Source of the DNA: Laguncularia racemosa
Taxonomy: Eukaryota > Streptophyta > Magnoliopsida > Myrtales > Combretaceae
Assembly: GCA_037954665.1 (NCBI GenBank)
Contig: JBBMOL010000023.1
Location: forward strand, 5,146,001-5,210,000
DNA length: 64,000 bases
Direction of reading: 5' to 3'
Made by a program: the position numbers and the translations under genes. Shown here in pieces: positions 46,555 through 59,000 of the stretch. The notes beneath the pieces were generated by a model. It was not told where the DNA came from. It saw only the letters and a program-made list of their open reading frames with translations, and searched no databases. Every line of letters starts with the position of its first letter. Position 1 is the first letter of the stretch.

Positions 46555-49500
46555 ATGCAATGTGATGTTCCCGAGCTCAAAGGGGATAACTATAAGGTTT
46601 GGAAGGAGAGGGTTCTCCTTCATTTGGGATGGATGGACATTGATTATGCTATAAGGAAAGAAGAGCCCCCTGCAGTAATAGAAACCAGCACTCCAGATGC
46701 GATAAGTCTTTATGAAAAATGGGAGCGATCCAATCGCTTATCAATTATGTTCATAAAGACTAAAATTTCTGCTGGTATTAGGGGATCTGTAGAGCAATAT
46801 CAAAGGGTCTAAGATTTGCTGAAGGCCATTGATGAGCAATTTGCTACTTCAGACAAGGCAATGGCCAGCACCCTAATTATAGTGCTTTCAACTCTAAGAC
46901 TCACCAATGTTAAGGGTGTGCGTAATCATATCATGCGCATGAGGGATATTGCGGCCCAATTGAAAGCATTGGAGGTTGAGTTATCAGAATCCTTCCTTGT
47001 TCACTATATTCTTTGCACTTTACCTCAACAGTATGGCCCATTTAAGATATCCTATAACACACATAAGGATAAATGGTCAATCAATGAATTATTGACCATG
47101 TGTGTTCAAGAAGAGGGCAGACTGCTTATGGAGGAAAAGGAAAAGGAGAATGTGAACTTTACTACTCGTGGGAAGAGCAAAAGGAGGGATCAAGCCAAGG
47201 ACAAAGGGAAAGGAAAAATCCCTCCCATAAAGGACATTAAGAAGGAAGCTGTGTGCTTTTTCTGTAAAAAGAAAGGGCACATGAAGAAACATTGCACCAA
47301 GTTCATGCAGTGGCTTGATAAGAAAGGTACTCAACTTTCACTTGTTGGTTATGAAACCAATATGATTGATGTTAATCATAACACATGGTGGATTGATTCT
47401 GGTTCTACAATCCATGTAACCAATTCATTGCAGGATTTAAGAAACCTGTGGAATCCAGTGGGAAGTGAGCGTAGCATCTATTTAGGCAATAAGATGTCCT
47501 CACATGTGGAAGCTGTTGGGACGTGCAGCTTAGTTTTAAGTAGTGGTTACATTTTGCAATTGAAAAGGACATTTTATATTCCTAGGTACTCTAGGAATTT
47601 AATTTCAGTTTCTAGACTTGTATCAGATGGTTATTCCTTTAACTTTTCGGATTCAGGATTTAATTTGTTTTATAAATCTGATGTTATTGGATGTGGTACT
47701 TTGTCTGATGGTCTTTTTCTTCTTAGTTTACAAAATGATGATAACTATACTATTATGCATGTTCATGAAAGGATTGGCACTAAACGATGTGTTGTGAATG
47801 AGGAATCCTCTATGTTATGGCATCGGAGATTAGGTTATATCTCCATTAATAGAATTAAAATGTTGGTAAATAATGGGGTACTTAGTGCTTTAGATTTTAC
47901 CGATTTTGAGACTTGTATAAGTTGTATTAAGGGAAAACAAACTAACGAGTCGAAGAAGGGTACCAAAAGGAGTTCTGAATTATTGGAAATTATACATACA
48001 AACATTTGTAGTCCAAACATGGATGCGTACCGTAACAAGTACTTCGTCTCTTTTATAGATGATTACTCACGATATATGTATCTCTACCTGCTTAATAACA
48101 AGAATGAAGCACTAGATGCTTTTAAGGTATTTAAAGCTGAAGTAGAAAAACAATGTGGAAAACATATTAAAATCGTGAGATCTGATAGAGGCGGAGAATA
48201 CTATGGTAGATACACAGAGAATGGACAAGCGACTGGTTCATTTGCGAGGTTTCTTCAAGAGAATGGGATTGTTGCCCAATACAGTTTACCTGGCTCTCCA
48301 AACTAGAATGGAGTAGCTGAAAGGAGAAACCGAACATTATTGGACATGGTGCAGAGTATGCTTGCAAACTCCAGGCTTCCTGACTTCTTGTGGAATGAAG
48401 CTCTTAAAATGGCTGTGTACATATTGAACCGAGTTCCAACCAAGGCTGTCCAAGGGACGCCATTTGAATTATTCAAAGGGTGGAAATCGAGTTTGCGACA
48501 TGTACGCGTTTGGGGATGTCCGTCTGAAGTAAGTGTCTACAATCCACATGAGAAGAAGTTGGACCCAAGGACTATTAGTGGGTATTTCGTAGGATATGCT
48601 GAAAAGTCTAAGGGATACAGATTTTATTGTCCATCTCATAGTACTAGATTTGTGGAATCAAGAAATGCAAAATTTCTTGGGAATGACTTGATTAGTGGGA
48701 GCGATCGATCTCGAGACATTGGTTTTGAGAAAGACCATTCAGATGCCCAGTATGACACCTTGGGCAGTGGACTGATTGTTGTTGTTAACAACACGCCTCC
48801 AGCACAAATGCCTGTTGAAAATTCAGTCCCCGAGGTACCACAAGCTGTCAATCCTGATTCAGTAGATGTTGAAGTTCAACAGATACTCGAAGCTGTTGAA
48901 CAACCAGCTGAACAATGTAATCCTGCCCCTCAAGAGAATGTTGATACAGCATTGAGAAGATCTACTAGAGTAAGGAAATCAGCAATTCCTAGTGACTATG
49001 TCGTATATCTACAAGAGTGTGACTACAATATTGGAGCCGAAAATGATCCTGAGTCGTTTTCACAGGCCATGAGTTCTAAGGATTCGAACTTGTGGCATAA
49101 TGCCATGAAAGATGAGATGGATTCGATGGCATCTAACGGAGTCTGGAATCTCGTCAAGTTGCCTGATGGTGTAAAAGCCATTGGATGCAAATGGGTCTTC
49201 AAAACTAAGAAAGACTCACAAGGCAACATTGAGAGACATAAAGCAAGACTCGTTGCTAAAGGATTCACTCAAAGGGAAGGAATTGATTTTCTCCTGTGTC
49301 TAAGAAAGATTCCCTTCGTATAATGATGGCTTTGGTTGCACACTTTGATTTGGAGTTGCACCAAATGGATGTGAAAACGGCTTTCCTTAATGGAGATCTA
49401 GAGGAAGAGGTTTACATGAAACAACCTGAAGGATTCTCTTCTAGTGAAGGTGAGCACTTGGTTTACAAGCTTAATAAATCCATATATGGATTAAAACAAG

Positions 49501-50603
49501 CCTCCCGTCAATGGTATTTGAAATTCCATGATATCATCACTTCATTTGGCTTTGAAGAAAACATGATGGATCAATGAATATACCAAAAGGTCAGTGGGAG
49601 TAAAATTTGTTTTCTTGTGCTATATGTGGATGATATTTTACTTGCAACCAATAATAAGGGTTTGCTATATGAGGTGAAACAATTTCTCTCAAAGAACTTT
49701 GATATGAAGGACATGGGTGAGGCATCTTATGTCATTGGCATTAAGATCCATAGGGATAAATCTCAAGGCATTTTAGGTTTGTCTCAAGAAACCTATATCC
49801 ATAAAGTTTTAGAGAGATTTCGGATGAAAGACTGTTCACCAAGTGTAGCACCCATTATAAAGGGTGATAAATTCAGCTTAAGTCAATGTCCCAAAAATGA
49901 GCTTGAGCAGGAACAAATGAGAAACATCCCATATGCTTCAGCTGTTGGAAGCCCGATGTATGCTCAGGTCTGTACCAGACCTGACATTGCATTTGCTGTT
50001 GGGATACTAGGAAGATATCAGAGTAACTCAGGTATTGACCACTGGAGAGCTGCAAAGAAGGTAATGAGGTACCTTCAAGGGACAAAGAGTTATATGCTCA
50101 TATATAGACGAACCGATAATCTGGAGGTTGTTGGGTACTCCGATGCGGATTTTGCTGGCTGTGTTGATTCACGTAAATCAACATCTGGTTATGTTTTCAT
50201 GTTTTCCAGTGGGGCCATATCTTGGAGAAGTGCAAAGCAGACCTTGACTGCTACTTCCACGATGGAGGCCGAGTTCATATCTTGTTTTGAGGTTACCTCA
50301 CATGGTGTATGGTTAAAGAGTTTTATATCTGGCCTTAGTATTGTCGACTCTATTTCTAAGCCATTAAGATTATACTGTGGTAACTCAGCTGCTGTATTTA
50401 TGGCTAAGAACAATAAGAGTTGTAGTCAAAGTAAACATATCGACATCAATTACTTAGCCATAAGAGAACGTGTTAAGGAAAAGAAAGTGGTCATCGAGCA
50501 CATTAGCACTGAGTTAATGATAGCTGATTCTTTAACTAAAGGCATGCAACTAAAGAGTTTTAAGGATCATGTGATGAGAATGGGACTTGGTTCCATAATG
50601 TAA
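46555..50603 (+). pseudogene. Copia gag-pol polyprotein, interrupted
   Basis: Domains in order: gag (LKGDNYKVWKERVLLHLGW) with a CCHC knuckle CFFCKKKGHMKKHC; protease with WWIDSGSTIHV; the pre-integrase HHCC (LWHRRLGYIS...CISCIKGKQ); integrase with FIDDYSRY, VRSDRGGEY and NGVAERRNRT; RT with KWVFKTKKDSQGNIERHKAR and LYVDDILLATNN; RNase H ending ADSLTKGM. Breaks: TAA after QRV at about 46810, TAG after GSPN at 48304-48306 next to the third integrase active-site block, a short deletion near 49287 that shifts frame inside the RT motif before SPVSKKDS, and TGA at 49575-49577 where the sister copy has TGT. The last stop is private to this copy. Confidence 0.93.
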
Positions 50604-50883
50604 TTTTTTATTATGTTTAATGTTAATGAAACTCTTATTCAGTTGATGTTTTCTCATTTAGCCTTGTGTACACATTTGTTTATTTATTTATTTTGAGAAA
50701 TATCATTAAGTTTGGACCCAGAATAAACATCGGGTTTATTCATCAAGTTCTATGAGATTGAGAAGCACAATGCATTGTAATACATGGGAGATAATACTCG
50801 TCATTAGATGACCTATCACCATGATTCATGAATTTTGTTTCTCATTAAGATAAATTATGGAATATATGGACCAAGTGGGAGAA

Positions 50884-51289
50884 TGTTGGTTATTCTCTTT
50901 CCTTTTTGATTGGAAACAAATAACCTCTAGATATGGTCCATGAATCCCATAATAAAGGAATAATATTATCCTACTAAATCGGGAACAATAAATCCCACTA
51001 AATCAGGAAAGATATGTTCCAAATAATTCCTAATTTTGTGGAACAACTCATTGATGGAATGAGTTATAAATAGGAGTACTATGGGGTTCCTAATCCTGCT
51101 CACCACTACAGAAAATACACCATCTATATTGAGTGAGTTAAGGTTTAGAAGCACCAACCGTAACCGAGGCGCAACATCATTTTCCACCGAACAGGATACC
51201 TATTTGCTTTGCAATGGCTGGAGGTATGTAAATGATCTATTATGCTTCCGCTGCTGCATATGATTAAGCTTCTATATGCAAGTTTTACA
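50884..51289 (+). repeat. Copia LTR-C (3' LTR)
   Basis: Runs from TGTTGGTTATTC to AGTTTTACA, 406 bp. It is shorter than LTR-A and LTR-B by a 27-bp deletion between direct repeats of ATCCCACTAAATNAGGAA. It is followed directly by CTTTC and the second copy of the 1.1-kb flank repeat. Confidence 0.92.
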
Positions 51290-52406
51290 CTTTCAACTAA
51301 TAATCAAGAGAAATTAGTTGGTAGCTTTATGAATGATTTAACTCCGTGTAAATTTTCCTTTCTAAAACACATAAGCCATAATTCACAAGATTCAAAACGA
51401 TACACTAAATCGTGAATCCTATTTTTATTCAATGGCTATTGGTTCTTTATTTCTCATTTGCATTTTTAGTAGTTGGAAACAATTATGTAATCTTAATTGG
51501 CTAGATTTACTAAAACTTTTCTTAGGACTCAAGAGCTTTTGCCAACTATATTTTCTATAAGTACATCAATCTAAACCTTGTCCACTTGACGACCTCGTGC
51601 ACTTGCAATTAGGTGGATATCCTATTCCTAATTACCATCAACTATCATCAGTAGAACTCATACCGTTGTGATTCCTATGATGTGCCATTTTGTCTTGTTT
51701 TCTCCAGTTTTGCGTATCTTTGTTCTCCACTCCGATTAAGGTTTATAAATAGGGATTTTTAGGGTTTTGGGTTTTGTTTGTGAAGATCGCACGCTATAAT
51801 ATCGAGGTATGTGCTACACATGATCTCAAATGATTTTGCTTAAGAATAATAGAAAATCTAATTTATGTATCGGTTTAGTTGGATTTAATCCATTTTATAG
51901 TTAAATTGTCTTTTCAGTCCCGCTCTAACGGATCTTTAAGGAAGCAATGAGCAAACCACATATTTTCCTACCAAACAATACATAGATTTTTTGTCAAACC
52001 TAGTCATGTATGAACTTTCAAGATCTATATGTGTATATTGCCTTCACTAGTATAAAGTGAATAAAGCCATCTTAATCAGAAAAAAAAAAAAGAAAGATTT
52101 ATTGGTGCTACTATATTATATGTGCCGATTTTTTTCACAAATAAAGATTAGCGTATATAAAAATAGGAATTGATATTAAATCAACAGAAGGAGAGATCGA
52201 GACTTGGAACTATTTTCTCCTAGCCAAGATGTTTCTTAGCAATCTTTTCTCATCCTGAAGTTGGAATTTCGATTCGATGTGGGAATAACTAGTCCTTATC
52301 CTTTCGTAGATGTATGGAATAATAAAGTTATTAGCTTCCAGACTTCTACTTTAGTATAGCAAGGAGCGCAGCCTCTCTTGAAAATAAAGTAATTCCGTTC
52401 TTCTTG
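51290..52406 (+). repeat. 1.1-kb flank repeat, copy 2
   Basis: Matches 41052-42164. Here it directly follows LTR-C and continues at 52407 into unrelated DNA (GTCATAGGTGACGG), whereas copy 1 ends at a junction into copia pol. The promoter-like TTATAAATAGGG recurs near 51743. Confidence 0.88.
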
Positions 52407-52509
52407 GTCATAGGTGACGGGCAGTCTTCATACGTGGGATTTTTTTTGAGAAGCCTTGGATAAGTAGTTGGTAAATATAAATGATTTTTAATACATAATA
52501 ATAATAATA

Positions 52510-52980
52510 ATAATGATAATGATAGATATTTAAAAAAATATTATTTATATTTTTACATATTAAAATTTTACCGATACTTATACTCTATTGATCAATTTAC
52601 AGGATTTATTTATACTATCAAAACTCTTAATCATGAAATAATTGGGACCGCCAAATTTCATGCCATAAGAAAAAAGCCCATCCTATAATTATAATCTCGC
52701 CGAAAAACTAGACGAGGAAATATAGGACACTAAAAATTGTATGGGATGTTGCCAAAAGAATATATATGTGTGTGTATACAAAATCTATGATAGGACCATC
52801 GCGTGGATATTCAGCAAAATTGGGGTGCAATGTGAATGATGTAATAGGAGACTATATGTTCTTTATGGTGGGTATAGCAATAATGGAATCCAAGTCGTTG
52901 CCTATTTCTATCGATTAATAATCAAACCTTTTATAATTGCATTATCCTCATAGTAAAACCGAAAATCCATCTTTTAATAT
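52510..52980 (+). repeat. Diverged direct repeat R1, first copy
   Basis: Matches about 55755-56242. Shared words include GACGAGGAAATATAGGACAC, GATATTCAGCAAAATTGGGG and AATGGAATCCAAGTCGTTGC. A TG/TA microsatellite sits in the middle of both copies. It encodes nothing I recognise; one frame gives MESKSLP..SID in both copies. Confidence 0.85.
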
Positions 52981-54119
52981 CCTTTCTCTCTCCATCTAGA
53001 CAATTATAAATCAGTCACATGAATATTGGTCTCACTCATAGCAAATAGATCAGATTTGATTATATATTCTCTCTCAACAGTTATACCATGTATATAGTAA
53101 TTGAAAAAAAAAAAAAAAACCTCTCTCTCAATACCTTTTCTCTATGTCTATTAGTTACAGTAAAAAAGGTTGCAACTTGTGAGAAATTTTTCTTATTGGA
53201 AAATATTACATATTTGAAGGGTGAATGTTTAAGATCTAATTCAAATAAATAATGAAACAATTTAGTTACTGGAATGGAGGATTAAAATGGTGCAAATGCA
53301 ATATAACATATGGCTCCTGTGTAATGCCATCAGATGCTGCTGACAAGACACATAAAATATGGAAATATCTATTTATTGGTGTGTAATTTCCATATATAAA
53401 TATTCTTTATTTGAGTAACACTTTAGATAGCATTCATTTTCAATTTTAATGACTAAAAGTTTATTCTTTAGTATAACTTGATAAAAAATATTCATCTTTT
53501 TGGTTATAATTTTCTTCTTTTTTTTCCCTTATATTTACTCAATATTTTAATCATTAATTAATCAATATATCTAATAATTATATATATATTATTTATATAT
53601 ATATATATATATTCAGGAAAATCAAAAGTATTTATGTATATACCATATATGTCTACATTAATTGGCTAGTATACCAAATAAATATAGCAAATTTTACCCA
53701 TCATGTAGAAGACCTTAGCATTTAAACGAAAGTTCTATCCAATGTAGTTAGTCTAAATTGGGTTTTGACCCAAAGAAGGCTAAGAGTTAAGGGTTGAAAG
53801 GTTAAATCAAGATTGAACTAGGTCGAATCGAAGTTATTAAATTTTCGAAATATAATTTATATACTGGTAATATGTGTCTAAATGTTGTATTCAATTAAAT
53901 AAAAAACTTGATCAAATCCACATGAATTGGAATGGAAATAAGAAATACAATTAATAAATTGTATGTTTAAATAAACCCATCAACGTAAAATAAACATAAA
54001 TATAAAACACGAATGAATGTATTATATATTTGGATTAATGGTTTGATAAACTATTATTAACTTATTATCATCATTACTTAATTTCAAGCCTTATAAATTA
54101 TTCCTTGTCTCTCCAATAT
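52981..54119. other. AT-rich intergenic DNA
   Basis: Contains A runs and a TA run near 53581-53613. No gene or bounded repeat was seen. Confidence 0.55.
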
Positions 54120-54122
54120 TTA

Positions 54123-54531
54123 TGGCAAGTTTAGTATGTAGGAATGAACTTAAAATTAAATCATGATTTTGGATATCATTCCCTTTCCCATATTTGGAAG
54201 GACTTTTAGAAGGTGGAATCATGATTTCTTGGAATTGACGTTTTGCCTTTAAGGAGAATCACGATTTTGCCATTAAAGGAGTGGAATCGCAATTCCATTC
54301 TCCCTTATTAAGAATAATTACTTAAATAATCTTTATAATTCATTAATACATATTTATTATATTTACTAATTAAGAACAATTTTGGTAAATACCATTATAT
54401 ACAATTTCATTCCATTCAATTCCGTAAACATTTCCAAATACAAAAATTGATTTAGCATTCCACTGTTGATTCCACTCCAATCAATTCCAATTTATTCCAT
54501 TCCAAACCATTCATGTGTACCAAACACAACA
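54123..54531. mobile_element. Short TIR element (PIF/Harbinger-like MITE)
   Basis: The left end TGGCAAGTTTAGTATGTAGG and the right end as reverse complement TGTTGTGTTTGGTACACATG align imperfectly, share GTTTxGTA and a following GAATG, and are both flanked by TTA (54120-54122 and 54532-54534). The interior is rich in GGAATNN and NNATTCC words that face each other on the two arms. It is 409 bp with no coding capacity. Confidence 0.55.
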
Positions 54532-54534
54532 TTA

Positions 54535-56003
54535 CTAGAATGTATTGAAATTGAAACTTGAATGTCTATTTTATCAGTAGCAAGAAAAATTAAGGAAAGG
54601 TGAGGTACCAATACTTTATGATAAGGTTTTGATTTTTTTACTTTTACTTTTACTTTTTAGATTTTAGAGTATTGAATATTGAGAGATATATTTAATTTTT
54701 GAATTTACTGTTTAGTATATTGCTCGTTAAGTATATTTAGTAAGTACTAATATACTTTTTACATTTTTTTCAATATTAAAAAAAAAAAGAGCAAAAGTAT
54801 ATGCATTATAACTTGTTCAACCCGTGTAGTCACCTGGGTTGAGGTCCAACCGTTTGGGTCAATTGAATTTCGACAAGTCTTCACTAACATAGCTTCTTAA
54901 AATCAAACTAGCTAGCTTTATGCTAAGGGTCATGGTTGGATCAGTTGAATCAGGTGGGTTAAAGTGGGTTTGACTACAATGTTTGTACCCACTATAATAC
55001 ATTTATATCATGTATAAGATTATAGTTAAATCATTGTAATCTATTCGCATGTGATTTTTTTTTTTCCATTTTCATAGCACCTAACCAAGTATTACTTAAG
55101 GTAATGTATAAATATTAATAAAATTTTAACATACATATTTTATGCAAAATACAAATGATAGTTGTTTTGAAAACTATCTATATATATTAAAATCTTATTG
55201 ATATTTTGTAAAGAACTAAATCCTATATTTAGTTTTAAGCCCAATAATTAAATAGATTTGATTCTTTGAGTTAAGATGACAAGTCCTAAAGAGTTAAGCT
55301 CATGATTTGCAATAATTAAGGGAGATTTGGTATAATAGTTTGGAGTAGGATCTGTTAGACCCGTTGGATCAATTGATTTGATATCAACCTTTTTCAATGA
55401 GATTCGTGCACTAAAAAAAGGCTTTCTATAAGCTTGGGTTCAAGAAAAGTCCATGTGAGAAACCACTTAAGGACGCATTTCAATTGTCGATTGCCATTAT
55501 CATCCAATAGATGAGATCAACGGTAGGTTTTTATGAATACTCAAGGCATTCTCACTATAGGAAGAGAATTTTTTAGAGAAATACCATTATTTTGTTGGAA
55601 TTACATCTCAAAAGATCAAATTAGTAGCCTAATGAGAAACATCTCATTATTCATCACCTCTGATAGAGTTTGATGCTCAAGTAACTCATGTATTAGTTAT
55701 TAAAGTGTTTTAAGCCTATTGAAATTGTTCACTCTCCTTTCTTATCTTATTCAAATGATTTTTTAACATGTAATAGTAATAATAGTTTTTTTTTAAAAAA
55801 AAAATATTTATATTTTCACATATTAAAATTTTACTAATACTTATACTCTACTCATCAATTCGTATGATTTATTTGTACCATCAAATTTAGACCACCAAAT
55901 TTCATGCCATAAGAAAAATGCCCATCCTATAATTATAATCTAACCGACAAACTAGACGAGGAAATATAGGACACTAAAAATTGTATGGGATGTTGCCAAA
56001 AGA

Positions 56004-56038
<35 letters not shown>

Positions 56039-59000
56039 CAAAACCTATGATAGGGCCATCACGTGGATATTCAGCAAAATTGGGGTGCAATGTGAATAAT
56101 GGAACAGGAGACCATATGTTCTTTAGGGTGGGCATAGCAATAATGGAATCCAAGTCGTTGCCTGTTTCTATCGATTAATAATCAAACCTTTTATAATTGC
56201 ATTATCCTCATAGTAAAACCGAAAATCCATCTTTTAAATCCATCAAATTACTCTGCCGGATTTACATATCAAAACATCTAATTAGTAGCTTAGTGAAAAA
56301 TATTTCATTATTCATCATCCCTAATGGAGTTTGATATTCAATTAATTCACATATCGGTTATTGAAACGTTTGAGCGTATTAAAATCGTTTATTCTTTCTT
56401 CTTTTTATCTTATTTATTTTTGACCATTTACTACAAATCATTTTTCTTACCATTTACTATAAATCATTTTTTTTTTATCACATGTAATATGTTTATACGC
56501 AACACATATATAACCTACTATATTTGAACTCACGCATTTACATATTGGACGTGAACCTAACATGAAATACAATGTTTAATAAATCTTTCTTTTCCTAATA
56601 ACTATGGAACAAATACTTTTATTTATTTCTTTTTTGTTTTTTTTCTTATATAGATATATGTAATTTAAAGGAAGTAAAGAAAAACCACCCCCAAAGGGGA
56701 TAGAAAAACTTCATCTAAGAGATTAAATTAATACCTTATGTATATTAAATACCTAGGTGCACATGATGAAACCCCGATCTAGATACTATGTTTCTTAGTA
56801 TAGTATGGTCATAGGAAAAATCCATGATGTTTTTTTTTTTGCAATAATTAATTTATCAGCTGATGCCACCCCCCACCATGCTGGCTATAATAACATAACA
56901 GGCATGTGTGTACAGTGCCCTTGTGCGATTATTCCCTTTCCTACATGAACATGTGCACTAGATTCAATGTCTGAGAAGCCATCCATTCGCTGGACTTTGT
57001 GTGTTCTTCAAGCTTGTCGGACTTAATTATTGATGAATTCGTTTGCTTTTGGCTAAGCAAAGAAAATAAGGAGGAAATTAAAAAAGAAGAAGAAGAATTT
57101 AACATGTATATTTCACATTAAAATATGGTTATCATAAGTTATTACAAATTAAAATTTTATGTTTTTACATGAAGGTTAAGCAAAGCAATCAACCAGACCG
57201 GACATGTCAATATCATCATTGTCCTAGCCTGCTGTCGGTGCTTGTTTTTTTTTTGTTGCTTACTTGAGTTGGACACCAACGAATGATAATCAAAATGGGG
57301 TCCTTTCTTCCGGCTAAGATATCGGACACGAAAACTCTAGATGTGACAATAATATGCGTTCGGAATATCTTAATTTTGGCCAAATAATTGAATATCATTA
57401 ATATATAAAAAAATCAAATTCCTATATGATTCAATTAATTCTAAAAAGATCTAAAATCATGTTTATTTACCATGAAGCTGAAAATTGTGAATTCGACACA
57501 TCATAAGTAGTGATTAGGATTAGAGTTAATATTGCCAAAATAAGTTTTTCAATTAATCGAGAAAACATATCTTAATGTATTGTATTAGCTGACCGATGTC
57601 ACGTATATTTATGATGATATATAAACGAGGTGGAAGTAGAGAATGTTTTGAGACAAGTTGAATAAAACACTCTGTACATGTCCAAGCTGTTGGAGATGAA
57701 GCCATGAAAACTTAACAAATATAAAACAGAAAACAGAGAGTAGAATATACATAAATAGAGATAAAGAATTCCTGAACGGGCCAGATGAAGAAAAGATTAG
57801 AAAAAGATGTTACTCACGTACAGGTGGGCAGACGGCTAGGGTTAGTCCTAGAAATTGGAGGGTAGGGTTAGTCCCCTTTTTTTTTTTTTAGTTTAATTTA
57901 ACGTGAAATTAATTTTATAATACTACAAAAATACTTTTCATCCATTGCAATATTACAATTTTTTTTGGTAAAATGGTATTTATTAGGATGTTGTATGAGG
58001 GTGAGCGAAATGAATATGATTCTAAATCTGATCTTTCATGATCATGTAAAATAGATATTTGATGTTCTAGAATAGAATCAAAATGGAAATTTTTGAAATT
58101 TATAATTATAAAATAAAATACATATATAATATAATCTCTTTTTTCTTTTTATTTTTTATTTCTAATCTTAGAACCTACTTAAAACTTGCTTTGCTTATTA
58201 TATGTTTGAAGTTTTCAAAAATCCATTAGTTCTCAATATTTTCAAGGGTATCATGAACGTGACTTTCACAACATCACTAATGCGTATAGTTTAATTTAAC
58301 AAATGTAATGGATATTCAAACATTTTCACCTAACTCTCTCTTTCTTGAAACTTATTAACAAACCCTAATGCAAATGGGAAATGACCATGACACCCCTCCT
58401 TTCTAAATTTCTTCCCATCATTCAACTTCCTAATATGTAGATTCACCATTATTGATCTTAATATCTACAAATTTACTAGTATTATTTGTTAATAGTATTT
58501 AGAATAATCAAAGTTTTATTATATGCCTTTTGTTTTTGTTTTTATTTCTATGAGATTATGCTATCTCTCTTATGGGATTTAGTTCACTTACCATTATGCT
58601 AGATTTTATTCTCTTAAGAGAAACAATAAAATCCTTTATGTGGGACATTTTAACTCTAAAAGAAATGTGCCCATTTATACGGATGGGTTTTCATACTCCA
58701 ACTCTTTATTTGTCATTATTCTATGTTTATTGTGTTTTGTTATTGTTTTGTATTTTTATAGAAATTCATTAGATTTATATGCCATAAATTACCTTCAAAA
58801 TCGATAAAAACAATGGCTAATGATATTTTTAATTAATAGAAAAAGTAAAAAAAATCACATACATCGTAAAATACCCTTATGGAGTGTTTACTTGTATGTA
58901 ATTGCTATTTAATTATAACTTTACTTCTCACTAAATTATATTAAGTGTTTAGTTACATTTTGACCTCGTAATAACAACTCAATAAAAAATTCTTATTACC

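Larger units (their letters stand above)
44682..51289 (+). mobile_element. Ty1/Copia LTR retrotransposon, structurally complete, broken ORFs
   Basis: About 6.6 kb with LTRs at 44682-45115 and 50884-51289, a PBS, a 1.4-kb leader, gag-protease-integrase-RT-RNase H (the copia order) and a PPT at 50873-50883. The flanks do not match (CATAT before, CTTTC after), so there is no target duplication. Together with differing LTRs this suggests that recombination between elements formed it. Several stops and one frameshift deletion prevent a full polyprotein. Confidence 0.93.
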
